NCBI RefSeq assembly: GCF_036250695.1
Contig: NZ_CP109427.1
Location: 1,426,001 to 1,490,000, forward strand
Origin: Streptomyces sp. NBC_01497
GTDB taxonomy: Bacteria; Actinomycetota; Actinomycetes; Streptomycetales; Streptomycetaceae
Direction: 5' to 3'
Length of the DNA: 64,000 bases
The notes under the pieces were generated by a model. That model did no database searches and had not been told where the DNA came from. It saw only the letters and a program-made list of their open reading frames with translations. The translations under genes were made by a program, and so were the position numbers. Positions 1-8,163 of this stretch are shown here, one piece after another; position 1 is the stretch's first letter, and the number at the start of each line of letters is the position of its first letter.

Positions 1-1
1 G

Positions 2-496
2 GGACTGATGAGTTGCGTCGCGGTCGCCGAGGAACTGGCCTTCCGCGGTTCGCTGTTCCGGGTACTGGAAGAGAAGACCGGCACATGGGGGGCGCTCGCT
101 GTCTCCGGGCTGATCTTCGGCGGCTTGCATCTGATGAACAAGGACGCGACGATCTGGGGCGCACTGGCCATCGCGATTGAGGCCGGAATGATGCTCGGTG
201 CGGTCTACGCCGCCACTCGCTCAATGTGGCTGCCGATCGGCCTGCACCTCGGCTGGAACATGGCCGAGCAAGGAATCTTCGGGGCCAGCGTCTCCGGCGC
301 CGGGAACGGATCCGGCGGTTTGCTGAGCTCCTCCGTCAGCGGCTCCGCCGCACTGACCGGAGGCAGCTTCGGCCCCGAAGCAAGCATCCCGGCCATCCTC
401 GTGTGCACCGTGGCCACCGTGCTGTTCCTACGGGCTGCCAAGCGCCAGGGCCGGATCTTCACCCGCGCCGAGATGGCGAAGGCGATGCAAGGCTGA
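2..496 (+). CDS. CPBP family intramembrane protease, C-terminal part (5' truncated by window edge)
   Basis: This is the C-terminal part of a CPBP (CAAX protease and bacteriocin-processing) membrane metalloprotease. The reading frame is open to the left edge, so the start lies outside the window. Counting from the first in-frame ATG at position 8, the three family motifs are present: EExxxR (E8, E9, R13), FxxxH (F37 to H41) and HxxxN (H80 to N84). These are the glutamate, histidine and asparagine residues used in catalysis. Hydrophobic stretches lie around residues 28-42, 50-70 and 125-142. The tail has a Gly/Ser-rich linker (about residues 93-118) before the last membrane segment. In bacteria such proteins range from housekeeping to bacteriocin self-immunity roles, and nothing nearby shows which applies. 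Family assignment is firm; the substrate is unknown. Confidence 0.85.
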   Translation, partial: GLMSCVAVAEELAFRGSLFRVLEEKTGTWGALAVSGLIFGGLHLMNKDATIWGALAIAIEAGMMLGAVYAATRSMWLPIGLHLGWNMAEQGIFGASVSGAGNGSGGLLSSSVSGSAALTGGSFGPEASIPAILVCTVATVLFLRAAKRQGRIFTRAEMAKAMQG

Positions 497-602
497 AGCG
501 GTTCGTCACCGGCAAGCTTCAGCGCGAGATCGGCGGCGAACCGCCCGGATCACCCCCGGTCTCGCGCGGGCGAAGCGCGGCTTGAGAGCGGCGGAGGACG
601 CG

Positions 603-815
603 GTGGTCAGCCCTGTGCCGTCAGGAAGATCCACAAGCGAACCGTGCCACGGCCGCCAAGGCCCCGACCTGGAAGAAGCACTGCTCAGCGCGGCGTGGGC
701 GGTACTCCGCGACCACGGCTACGCCGGATCCACCCTGGCAGCCGTGGCAGGCCACGCAGGCACCAGCCGCCCCGTCACCAAGAAACGTCAGCACCAAATC
801 GGCATCCCTTTCTGA
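603..815 (+). pseudogene. Truncated TetR-family regulator (N-terminal DNA-binding part only)
   Basis: A GTG at 603 follows a GGAGG site (593-597) and opens a 70-residue frame. It matches the N-terminal half of a TetR-type helix-turn-helix: the LEEALLSAAWAVL helix, then GYAGSTLAAVAGHAGTSRPV, which is the usual recognition-helix region. In intact relatives the next residues are LYRRW followed by about 140 residues of ligand-binding domain. Here the homology stops right after RPV (near base 776) and an unrelated 11-residue tail leads to a stop. The remaining piece could not form a full DNA-binding domain or dimerise, so this is most likely a gene broken by insertion or deletion. The adjacent IS remnant fits that history. 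Confidence 0.6.
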
Positions 816-1081
816 CAGCAGCGAGTCACCCACAACACCCCTTGCACAGCGGAGAGTTCGACTCTCACCCACTGACACCACGATGCCGAACAACCACCGG
901 AAAACACCCGCAGATCATCACGAGTGTGACCGCGCTGCGCCCGCCCGGTCCTGCCTGGGTTCGCCCGGTCAACCACTGTGCTGCGCATCAGGCTTGACTG
1001 CCCGCCAGGATTCAGGTGGTTCCGGAGACTCGACGAGCCCGGCCTCTCGCTTCGCTCGGGCCCGGTCGGAACGGCGGGCTG

Positions 1082-1336
1082 TCAGCGTCCTTCTCGGCGC
1101 CTGAGAATGCGCAGTCCGTCGATGTTCCGTGCGAGCAGCATGCAGCCCAGCACCGCACAGAAGATCTCCAGAGCCATCAGTCCCGAAGAGGGGGACCCCG
1201 CAAGAGTAATGCCGGCCTGGAACAGAATGAGACCACCCGCCAGGATGCCCAACACTCCGGCCGCCCGGCTCCTCGGTACGAACCGCCACCAGGGACCTTC
1301 GTCCGGGCGCCCCCAAGATCGCCTGCTGCCACTCAT
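1082..1336 (-). CDS. Small two-helix membrane protein, function unknown
   Basis: An 84-residue frame whose ATG is preceded by a good GGAGG site five bases upstream. After a basic, tryptophan-containing N-terminus there are two hydrophobic segments at about residues 25-45 and 53-72, separated by a short Gly/Ser/Pro turn. The protein ends in an arginine-rich tail (RILRRREGR), which by the positive-inside rule places both ends in the cytoplasm. No family is recognised. It stands alone between a truncated regulator and a transposase remnant, so the neighbours give no hint of function. It is counted as real because of the ribosome site and the clear membrane topology. Confidence 0.6.
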   Translation of the reverse strand: MSGSRRSWGRPDEGPWWRFVPRSRAAGVLGILAGGLILFQAGITLAGSPSSGLMALEIFCAVLGCMLLARNIDGLRILRRREGR

Positions 1337-1522
1337 GTCGGCCTCCGATCAGTTGCTTGATGGGCGCTTTCCCGACCGCGGCAGGGTCATGCCCGTCATG
1401 TCGGCCGAACCGCGGGTGGCGCGGGGAGTGTGGGCCGGCGGATGGCTGGATGGTCGAGATGCGGAGCACACGACCGGTTCCGGAAGGTTCCGGCTGGAGG
1501 GGCTGCACGAGGACGCGTCACA

Positions 1523-1978
1523 TCATCTGATGCGCTGGGGCCCTGAGTCGGAGATTCGTCGGCAGTAGGTGGCGACTTTGTCGAGGATCTCGTCGGCGGA
1601 CTTGGTCCAGATCAAGGGCCGGGGTGTTCGTTCCAGCCCGCGAACGGCGCGAAGGCCCGCCAGATCCGCGAGATGGCCGACTGCTCATCCCGGTCGCCGC
1701 AAGCCATCCACCTCGTCGACCAGTGGGTGGCGTTCTTCGGCGTCTGCTCCAGCGTCTTGACGATGACCCGCTCGACATCCGCGTCCGTGATCTTCCGCGG
1801 GGCACCGGAGCGCGGCTCATCCGACAGGCCCTCCAAACCGCGCTCGATGAACCGCCGCCAGGTACGCACCATGTCCGCGGTCACCGACAACCGACGCGAC
1901 ACCTGCAGGATCGAATGCCCCTCGGCACACTCCAACACGATCCTCGAACGCTGGGCCAGAGCGTCGTTGGCGTGTCAC
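1523..1978 (-). mobile_element. IS630-family transposase remnant, internally deleted and frameshifted
   Basis: The N-terminal helix-turn-helix part of an IS630-type transposase can be read from about 1978 down to 1690, with segments such as RIVLECAEG, LSDEPRSGAPR and SAISRIWRAF. In intact relatives some 200 residues containing the DDE catalytic core follow IWRAF. Here the sequence jumps directly to the extreme C-terminus (GWNEHPGP, then in another frame LIWTKSADEIL and a stop at 1523). A one-base loss near 1620 separates the last two pieces, and a compensating pair of shifts scrambles the stretch around 1690. An in-frame TGA lies upstream near 1980. The element has lost its catalytic domain and is inactive. 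No terminal inverted repeats or target duplication were identified. Confidence 0.75.
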
Positions 1979-2593
1979 CGCTGAGGGCCTGTCGTCTGCC
2001 GCCAGGGGCGGGCCGTCACGGCCGGCCCCTCCACGCCGGTGAAGGCCGCTCCTCCACGAAGGGCCCGGAGGCCGGGTACATCGTCGATCGCTCCCGGCCC
2101 GGAGCCGGCCGTCGTGGCCGTACGGGCTCACGGGCGATACGTGGCTGGATCCGCGGACACGGCCCCCGGGCGCCGAGAAGACGAGGGAGTACTCGTCTCC
2201 GGAGCCGTTGCACACCGAGTCGCGAGCGAGTCGTGGGCGGGCCGCACCGGATGACTGGCCGCCGCTTTCCGGACGGGCCGGCACGCGACAGTTGACGGCG
2301 CGAGCCCACGAGTCTCCCTTCCGCGCTCGGGCCGGCACGCCCCCCGTGGGGTCTCCGCCAGCGGGTCGGCCTCGTGAAACGAGATCAACGGTGAACGGCT
2401 GCACGCCCCTTGACTCGCCCGCGAGGCCAGTGGTCGAATCATCGAAAGGGTCAGATGGTCAGTCCATCAACACAGCAAGCTACGCCCCCCCGCATCACCT
2501 CGGAAAACGTCCGCTGGGTCGTTGAACCACTCGGCGTCGCCGTACGGCCGCGGGTAGCCGTACCCATGACCGGAATCGAGAACGGGACACTCG
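1979..2593. other. 615-bp stretch without a convincing gene
   Basis: Several overlapping open frames exist on both strands, but none has a recognisable domain, a good ribosome site or plausible composition. The last 150 bases are less GC-rich than their surroundings, which is what a promoter region for the following ABC transporter operon would look like. No specific promoter or operator could be fixed. Confidence 0.5.
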
Positions 2594-3784
2594 ATGCGAG
2601 ATCAAACGTGCGCGAAAGCCCTGTCAATCCATCGCCGAAGTGACCGATCCCCTCATCACAGACGCCCCTGGCATCGGAGTCTGATGCCGCTGGTCGCGGC
2701 CCTCCTCGTCGCGACCCTGTCCACAGCCTGCGCGAATCTCTCCAGAAACGCCGTTCACAGCGCCCCGGACGGCACGACACAGGTCACCATCGGGAAGGCC
2801 GTGGACACCATCGGCTTCACCACCGCCGATGTCGCCCAGCAGAAGGGCTACTTCGCCAAGGAAGGCGTGACGACCAAGCAGGAACTGCTCGGTGGGAGCA
2901 GTACCGCCTTCGCCGCCCTGCAGAGCGGCAGCGTCCAGTTCGTGATGGCGTCCTCGACCGCGTTGCTGAGCGCCAAGACGAAGAACGTGCCGCTGCAGGC
3001 CGTCGCTTCGCTGGACTACGGCGTGTCCCTGCAACTGGCCGCGTCCAAGAGCTGGGCCACGCAACACCACTTGTCAACGAAGCAGCCGCTGAAGTCGGTG
3101 ATGCGGAGCCTGACCGGCGCGACCCTGGGCGTCGTCTCCACGACCGACCTGACGTACTACCACTACCTGATGAAGCAGGCGGGGCTGAGCCAGGACCAGT
3201 TCAAGACCATCACGATCAAGACCCAGGCCGCCGCTCTGGCCGCCCTGCAGCACGGGCAGATCGACGCCATCCTCCTCTCCCCTCCCAACAGCTACTTCGC
3301 CCAGGCGCAGGGGCAGGCGCGGATCGTCGCGACGCTGCACTCCGTGCCGGTGCTCCGGAAGATGACGTACGACGTGCTGGTGGTCGCCTCCTCGTTCGCC
3401 AAGGCTCATCCGGACGTCGTGCGGTCGGTCGCGACCGCGCTGGCACGGGCGGACAACACGATGGCCCAGCACCCGGAGTCGGTGCTGGACGTGGAGCGGG
3501 CCCACTACCCCAGGATGAGCGACGCCGTCCTGCTGCAGAGCCTGAAGTACGTCACCTTCGCCCCTGACGGGAAGATGAGTCAGGACGGCTGGCAGAAGGT
3601 CCGCGAGGAGGCGGAGCAGAGCGACGTGCCCGACGCGTCCTCCGTCAACGTGTCGCAGAACCAGGGCACCTGGTCCAACGACCACATCGCGGTGGACAGA
3701 CTTCACACCACGTCCGGGACCTCCTCCCCACCCCCTCCCTCTTCCTCCGCCTCGTCCCCTTCCTCTGTCCCCGCATCCTCCTGA
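2594..3784 (+). CDS. ABC transporter substrate-binding lipoprotein, NMT1/THI5-like (SsuA/TauA type)
   Basis: A 396-residue exported binding protein. Residues 31-46 form a hydrophobic signal ending in the lipobox-like LSTAC (C46), preceded by a basic region (HHRRPWHR), so it should be lipid-anchored outside the membrane. The mature part has NMT1/THI5-like features: GFTTADVAQQKGYFAKEGV, the FAALQSGSVQFV stretch and a DLTYYHYLMKQAGL segment. This family binds aromatic, sulfonate or pyrimidine-like ligands for NitT/TauT-type importers. An ATG at 2684 with GGAG upstream is an alternative start, but it would remove the basic signal region, so 2594 is kept. The last 25 residues are an unusual Ser/Pro tail. 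ATPase and permease genes follow, so it is the ligand receptor of this importer; the ligand is unknown. Confidence 0.85.
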   Translation: MRDQTCAKALSIHRRSDRSPHHRRPWHRSLMPLVAALLVATLSTACANLSRNAVHSAPDGTTQVTIGKAVDTIGFTTADVAQQKGYFAKEGVTTKQELLGGSSTAFAALQSGSVQFVMASSTALLSAKTKNVPLQAVASLDYGVSLQLAASKSWATQHHLSTKQPLKSVMRSLTGATLGVVSTTDLTYYHYLMKQAGLSQDQFKTITIKTQAAALAALQHGQIDAILLSPPNSYFAQAQGQARIVATLHSVPVLRKMTYDVLVVASSFAKAHPDVVRSVATALARADNTMAQHPESVLDVERAHYPRMSDAVLLQSLKYVTFAPDGKMSQDGWQKVREEAEQSDVPDASSVNVSQNQGTWSNDHIAVDRLHTTSGTSSPPPPSSSASSPSSVPASS

Positions 3785-4038
3785 CCCTCGTCCGCGGCAG
3801 GAGCAGCCGGCTGGACTCCAGCTCCGCGCAATGAGGAAACGTTCCCCCTGGGAGCCGTTCCCGCAGCGGGGCGACACACTCCGCAGGCCGCACCGCCACA
3901 CCCGAGGCACGCCGTACGCCGTGCCGGCAGCGCCCGGCATCCCTTCGGCCTGCGTCCCCCGGCCCTTCGTCCCCGCTGTCGCTCGCTTCGACGTTCCGCC
4001 ATCCCGCCATGCAACAAAACCCCGGACAGGTGATCCGC

Positions 4039-4896
4039 ATGCAGAGGGAAACCCCAGTACCCGCAGTACACGACTCCCCCACCGCGGTGAAGAACCCGGC
4101 TTCCGGGCAGCACGCGGTCCGCTTCGAGAACGTCTCACTGATGTTCCGCAGCAGAAGGAGCGCCTCTCCGGTGGAGGCGCTGCACGAGGTGTCGTTCGAC
4201 GTCGGTGAGCGCGAGTTCTGCGCGATCGTCGGCCCCAGCGGGTGCGGCAAGAGCACCCTGCTGAACCTGGTGGCCGGCCTGACCCCGCCGTCGTCCGGGA
4301 GCATCCAGGTCCACGGCCGTCCGGTGACCGGTCTGATACCCGACATCGGCTACGTGACGCAGGACTCCAACCTGCTGCCGTGGCTGACGGTGGACGAGAA
4401 CATCCGCCTGCCGCTGCAGATACGCAAGATGCCCGCCGAGGAACAGGACGAGCGCGTCGACAAGTGGATCGAGCTGGTCGGCCTCGGTGGTTTCCGCGAC
4501 AACTACCCGCACCAACTGTCGGGGGGCATGCAGAAACGCTGCTCGATCGCACGGACCCTGGTGTACGACCCGCCGATCCTGCTCATGGATGAGCCCTTCG
4601 GCGCGCTGGACGCCATGACCAAGGCCGTCATGCAGGACACCCTGCTCGACCTCTGGGACAGCCACCAGAAGACCGTCCTGTTCGTGACGCACGACCTCTC
4701 CGAGGCCCTCACCCTGGCCGACCGGGTGATCGTGATGAGCGCTCGTCCGGGCCGGGTGAAAGCCGCGGCGCAGGTGGACATACCGCGGCCCCGTGACGTC
4801 TTCCACATCTCCGAGCTGCGCGAGTTCGCCGAGCAGCACCGCGTCCTGTGGGACATGTTCGCAGCCGAGATCGCGACGGGAGGACTCTCGAAGTGA
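4039..4896 (+). CDS. ABC transporter ATP-binding protein, NitT/TauT (SsuB/TauB) type
   Basis: A 285-residue cytoplasmic ATPase that powers the importer encoded with it. Walker A is GPSGCGKST (residues 65-73), the signature is LSGGMQKR (from 160), Walker B is ILLMDEPF (180-187), and the switch histidine lies in LFVTHDLSEA. These and the D-loop composition fit the sulfonate/taurine/nitrate subclass. The ATG at 4039 is preferred over the one at 4009 because a GGACAGG stretch sits at the right distance. Its stop codon overlaps the GTG of the permease gene (bases 4893-4896), indicating translational coupling. A gap of 224 bases separates it from the binding-protein gene, with no other gene in it. 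Confidence 0.9.
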   Translation: MQRETPVPAVHDSPTAVKNPASGQHAVRFENVSLMFRSRRSASPVEALHEVSFDVGEREFCAIVGPSGCGKSTLLNLVAGLTPPSSGSIQVHGRPVTGLIPDIGYVTQDSNLLPWLTVDENIRLPLQIRKMPAEEQDERVDKWIELVGLGGFRDNYPHQLSGGMQKRCSIARTLVYDPPILLMDEPFGALDAMTKAVMQDTLLDLWDSHQKTVLFVTHDLSEALTLADRVIVMSARPGRVKAAAQVDIPRPRDVFHISELREFAEQHRVLWDMFAAEIATGGLSK

Positions 4897-5744
4897 ACGC
4901 ACAAGCAGGTCTGGCCGCCGCCGAGGACACAGCCGCGACGACTGCCGCGCCCACACCGCGCGGCGGAGAGGACAAGAGCCGGTCCGGCACCTCCTGGAGC
5001 ACCCAGGGCCTGCGTGTCCTGGTGTTCCTGATCGTCATCGGACTGTGGCAGCTGGCGGACGGCCACATGCTGCCCGACTACCTCATCAGCAGCCCCGTCC
5101 ATGTCGCAAGGACCCTCTGGGACTACGCCTCGGGCGTCCAGCCGGGACTGTGGCGGGACGTCCAGGTCACCGCCGAGGAGCTTGTTCTGGGGTACGCCGT
5201 GGGAGTCGTGGGCGGGCTCGCCGTCGGACTGCTCCTCGGGTACTGGCGCGTCGGCGCCACGGTCCTCGGCCCCCTCATCGGAGCCGTCAACGGCATTCCG
5301 AAGATCGCCCTGGCTCCGCTGTTCCTGATCTGGTTCGGTATCGGCATCGAGTCGAAGATCGCCATCGCAGCCATGACGGTGTTCTTCGTGATGTTCTACA
5401 ACACCTACATGGGCGTGGTGACCATGCCCGACAACCTGGTGAACGTGCTGCGGGTGATGGGGGCACGACGGGCCACGGTGATCCGGCGGGTGACCCTGCC
5501 GCAGATCAGCGTCCCGGTGCTGTCCGGAATGAAGTCCTCGGTCTCGTTCGCCATGATCGGCGTGATCGTCGGGGAGTTCATCGCCTCCCAGGACGGCATC
5601 GGGTACCTCATCAACACCGCCACGCAGAACTTCGACTCGGCGACGGTGTTCGCCGGGATCGTAGTGCTCATGCTCATGATCGCGATCGGCATGCTGTTGG
5701 TGGGAATGCTCGAACGGTGGGCCCTGCGCTGGCAGCGCGACTGA
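4893..5744 (+). CDS. ABC transporter permease, NitT/TauT (SsuC/TauC) type
   Basis: A 283-residue inner-membrane permease. The GTG start at 4893 is fixed by a GGGAGGA ribosome site about ten bases upstream and by its overlap with the ATPase stop. After an Ala-rich cytoplasmic leader there are about six membrane helices. The coupling loop that docks the ATPase is seen as LRVMGARRATVIRRVTLPQI, the EAA-like motif of this family, followed by the conserved GMKSSVSFAMIGVIVGEF segment. A single permease gene implies a homodimeric channel, as in SsuABC. Together with the two preceding genes it makes a complete importer, presumably supplying the substrate of the downstream enzymes. Confidence 0.9.
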   Translation: MNAQAGLAAAEDTAATTAAPTPRGGEDKSRSGTSWSTQGLRVLVFLIVIGLWQLADGHMLPDYLISSPVHVARTLWDYASGVQPGLWRDVQVTAEELVLGYAVGVVGGLAVGLLLGYWRVGATVLGPLIGAVNGIPKIALAPLFLIWFGIGIESKIAIAAMTVFFVMFYNTYMGVVTMPDNLVNVLRVMGARRATVIRRVTLPQISVPVLSGMKSSVSFAMIGVIVGEFIASQDGIGYLINTATQNFDSATVFAGIVVLMLMIAIGMLLVGMLERWALRWQRD

Positions 5745-6134
5745 ACGGGGCCGCCGGCAGGGAGCCCGCGCGAACGCCGGGGCGCGCCCGGTCCGTACCG
5801 CGCCCCACGTGTGTGCCCCACCTCATAGGTCACCCACAACGAGCGGACCGCGCCGCGTGCATGACGTGGCGCACGCGTCAACCACCGGACAGGGACGGGG
5901 AGAACGCGGATCCCCCACCACCACGGACCCGCCACGGACCCATCACTGATCACCGTTGGGTACCGCCGATCCACCACCACGAGCTCGCCCGCACAGGTGG
6001 GCCGCACCGAGCTCGGAGCCACCACCGGCCCGGCGGCCGCCGGCCGGCCGCCCCGAGTTCGGTCGTCACAGGTTCGACCGTCACGAGTTCGACCGTCACC
6101 GGTCAGAACACCACAGATCAAGGAGAGGTTCCGC
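5745..6134. other. 390-bp gap inside the catabolic cluster, no gene
   Basis: No supportable reading frame. The right end contains two close copies of GTTCGACCGTCAC (near 6070 and 6084) and shorter relatives, then an AGGAG ribosome site at 6121 for the next gene. The repeats could be regulator sites or simple slippage products. A separate promoter for the enzyme genes may lie here, but none is clear. Confidence 0.4.
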
Positions 6135-6959
6135 ATGGCTGCAGGGCAGACGACGGTAGGGGTACTGGGCGCGGGCCGGATGGGGACTCCCATCATCGGT
6201 CACCTGGTCCGGCACGGCTTCACCGTGCTGGTGCACGACGTGGACCCGGGCAAGGAGTCCGCGGTGACCGAACGTGGCGCGCGCTTCGTACGGTCCAAGG
6301 AGGAGATCGCCGGCGCATGCGACACCGTGATGGTCTGCGTCGGCTACGAGGAACAGCTCAAGGAGACGATGCTCGGCGACGGCGGCATGCTGGGTGCGCT
6401 GCGCGAGGGTTGCGTCGTGGCCGTGCTGAGCACCGTGCCCCCGCAGACCATGGGCACCCTCGCCGAGGCCGCCGAGAAGTACGGAGTGCACGTCGTGGAC
6501 GCGCCGGTCTGCCGCGGCTCGTGGGCGGCCGACGCGGGCGAACTGCTCTCGCTGCTCGGCGGCACCGAGGAGGCGGTGGCGAAGTTCACCGAGGTCGCCC
6601 GCGCGTACTCCACGGACGTCGTCAGGACCGGTGACATCGGCGCGGGGCAGGTCGCGAAGGCGGTCAACAACCTGATCCTCTGGGCATGCCTGGTCGCCGA
6701 CCACGAGGGACTCGCCCTGGCCCAGCGCCACGGCGTCGACATCGACGTCCTGCGTGAAGCGCTCACCATGTCCAGCGCCTCCAACCACGCGCTGGACAAC
6801 TGGAACAACCAGACGATGGCCTGGGCCGAGGACGACATGAAGATCGTCTCCGAGATGGCCGCCGGCGCCGGCATCGGCCTCCCGCAGGCAGCGGTCAACC
6901 GGGAGATCTGCCGCGTGCTCAAGCCGCGGCGGTACGACCTCGGCCGGTACGGCGCGTGA
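6135..6959 (+). CDS. NAD(P)-dependent beta-hydroxyacid dehydrogenase (3-hydroxyisobutyrate dehydrogenase family)
   Basis: A 274-residue cytoplasmic oxidoreductase. The start at 6135 is set by AGGAG at 6121; longer in-frame starts run into low-complexity Arg/Ser sequence. The Rossmann motif is GAGRMG (residues 12-17). The family active-site region reads GQVAKAVNNLI with the catalytic lysine K175 and the substrate-binding N179. The substrate-recognition loop DAPVCRGSWAADAG replaces the usual DAPVSGG, so the substrate differs from classical 3-hydroxyisobutyrate. Members oxidise 3-hydroxyacids or reduce semialdehydes such as tartronate semialdehyde. It lies between the importer and an SDR and presumably handles an intermediate of the same pathway. 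The family is certain; the reaction is inferred. Confidence 0.85.
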   Translation: MAAGQTTVGVLGAGRMGTPIIGHLVRHGFTVLVHDVDPGKESAVTERGARFVRSKEEIAGACDTVMVCVGYEEQLKETMLGDGGMLGALREGCVVAVLSTVPPQTMGTLAEAAEKYGVHVVDAPVCRGSWAADAGELLSLLGGTEEAVAKFTEVARAYSTDVVRTGDIGAGQVAKAVNNLILWACLVADHEGLALAQRHGVDIDVLREALTMSSASNHALDNWNNQTMAWAEDDMKIVSEMAAGAGIGLPQAAVNREICRVLKPRRYDLGRYGA

Positions 6960-7130
6960 CCGGCCTGCCCGGGCCGCACACACAGCGTGGCCCGGTGCGG
7001 AGCACGGCCCCCGGGCGTCCCACCCACGCCAACGACCGTGCGTATTCCCGAATCTCGGATGGTCCGGGCTCAAGCGGTCCGGATGGATCAGATGGCTCAC
7101 AGGGTTCAGCGGAAGCGGAGGAAATCTGAC

Positions 7131-7889
7131 ATGTCGTCCCCACTCCAGGGCAGGCACGCCGTGGTCACCGGCGCAGGCCGGAACGTCGGAGCGGCCATCG
7201 CCGGACGATTCGTCCGCGACGGCGCGCGGGTGGTCGTCGCGGACGTCGACTTCGATGCAGCGTCCCGGGTCGCCAAAGGGCTGAACGACGCGTACCCCGG
7301 CAGCGCCGTGCCGCTCGCCGCGGACGTCTCCTCGGGAGCCGAGGTGGCCGGGCTCGTCGACTCGGCGTGGGCAGCACTCGGTCACATCGACACACTGGTC
7401 AACTGCGTCGCCATCACCGACCGTCCGACCACCGTGCTGGACCTCTCGGACGATCTGTGGCGCAAGGTCATCGACGTGTCGCTGACGTCGGCGTTCCTCA
7501 CCACCAAGTACCTCGCCAAGAAGATGGTGGCGGAGGGGCGCGGCGGAGTGGTCGTGCACATCGGCTCGACTTCCGGCCAGTTCGCCCGGAAGAACGCGCT
7601 CGCGTACCCGACCGCCAAGGCTGCCCTGTACGCGCTCGTACGCTCGCTCGCCGTGCAGCTCGGCCCGCACGGCATCCGCGTCAACACGGTGAGCCCGAAC
7701 AAGGTCGGCTCACCAGTCGGCACCGACGTGGAGCCGGAGAACCGCGAGCGTCGCAACCTGGTGGGGCGTGCCTGCACGCCGGAGGACATCGCCGCGGCGG
7801 TGGCGTTCATGGTCGGCGCCGAGGCCGGTTTCATCACGGGCACGGATCTGCTCGTCGACGGCGGCGCGCTCCTCTCCACCGGCGACTGA
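7131..7889 (+). CDS. SDR family NAD(P)-dependent oxidoreductase
   Basis: A 252-residue classical short-chain dehydrogenase/reductase. The ATG follows GCGGAGGAAA at ideal distance. The cofactor motif is TGAGRNVG (residues 13-20), with Asn in place of the first glycine of the common GxG; that variant also occurs in active SDRs. The acidic D-V-D after the second strand suggests NAD preference. The catalytic tetrad is visible as the N-C-V motif, the GSTSG serine, and Y159-P-T-A-K163. The C-terminus has the typical TGTDLLVDGG ending. The 241 bases before the next gene contain only C-rich repeats. Likely role: oxidation of an alcohol or reduction of a keto group in the substrate handled by this cluster. 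Confidence 0.88.
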   Translation: MSSPLQGRHAVVTGAGRNVGAAIAGRFVRDGARVVVADVDFDAASRVAKGLNDAYPGSAVPLAADVSSGAEVAGLVDSAWAALGHIDTLVNCVAITDRPTTVLDLSDDLWRKVIDVSLTSAFLTTKYLAKKMVAEGRGGVVVHIGSTSGQFARKNALAYPTAKAALYALVRSLAVQLGPHGIRVNTVSPNKVGSPVGTDVEPENRERRNLVGRACTPEDIAAAVAFMVGAEAGFITGTDLLVDGGALLSTGD

Positions 7890-8163
7890 GGCACGGCGGT
7901 CCCCGCCACGATCCACCGCCAGGGGCCGCCCCTCCCCGCCACGATCCCCCGCCGGGAGCCGCCCGTCCCCGCCACGGGAGGTCGCCGCCCGTCCCCGTCG
8001 TGGTCACCGCGGGGAGAGGGTGCCGCGGGGAGGGGCGGGGACGGCCCCGCGCCCGTCGCCCCTCCCCGCCCCGCCGCTTTCCTGTTCGTTCGTCCCCCCT
8101 CCCCCCGCCACCACCACGACACGAACCATCCGCCGGCCTCCCAAGAAAGCAGGTCCGCGTCCC

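Noticed and set aside
851..880. tRNA-like 3' end: a GGAGAG-TTCGACT-CTC T-arm look-alike ending in ACCA
   Set aside because: The stem has a mismatch, the acceptor spacing is off by one, and no matching 5' acceptor, D-arm or anticodon arm lies upstream. It could be an old attachment-site relic but cannot be supported.
1817..2404. Open frames in the left gap (195 codons minus strand, others plus strand)
   Set aside because: No ribosome site, no recognisable family and no bias expected for Streptomyces coding DNA. They overlap the transposase remnant.
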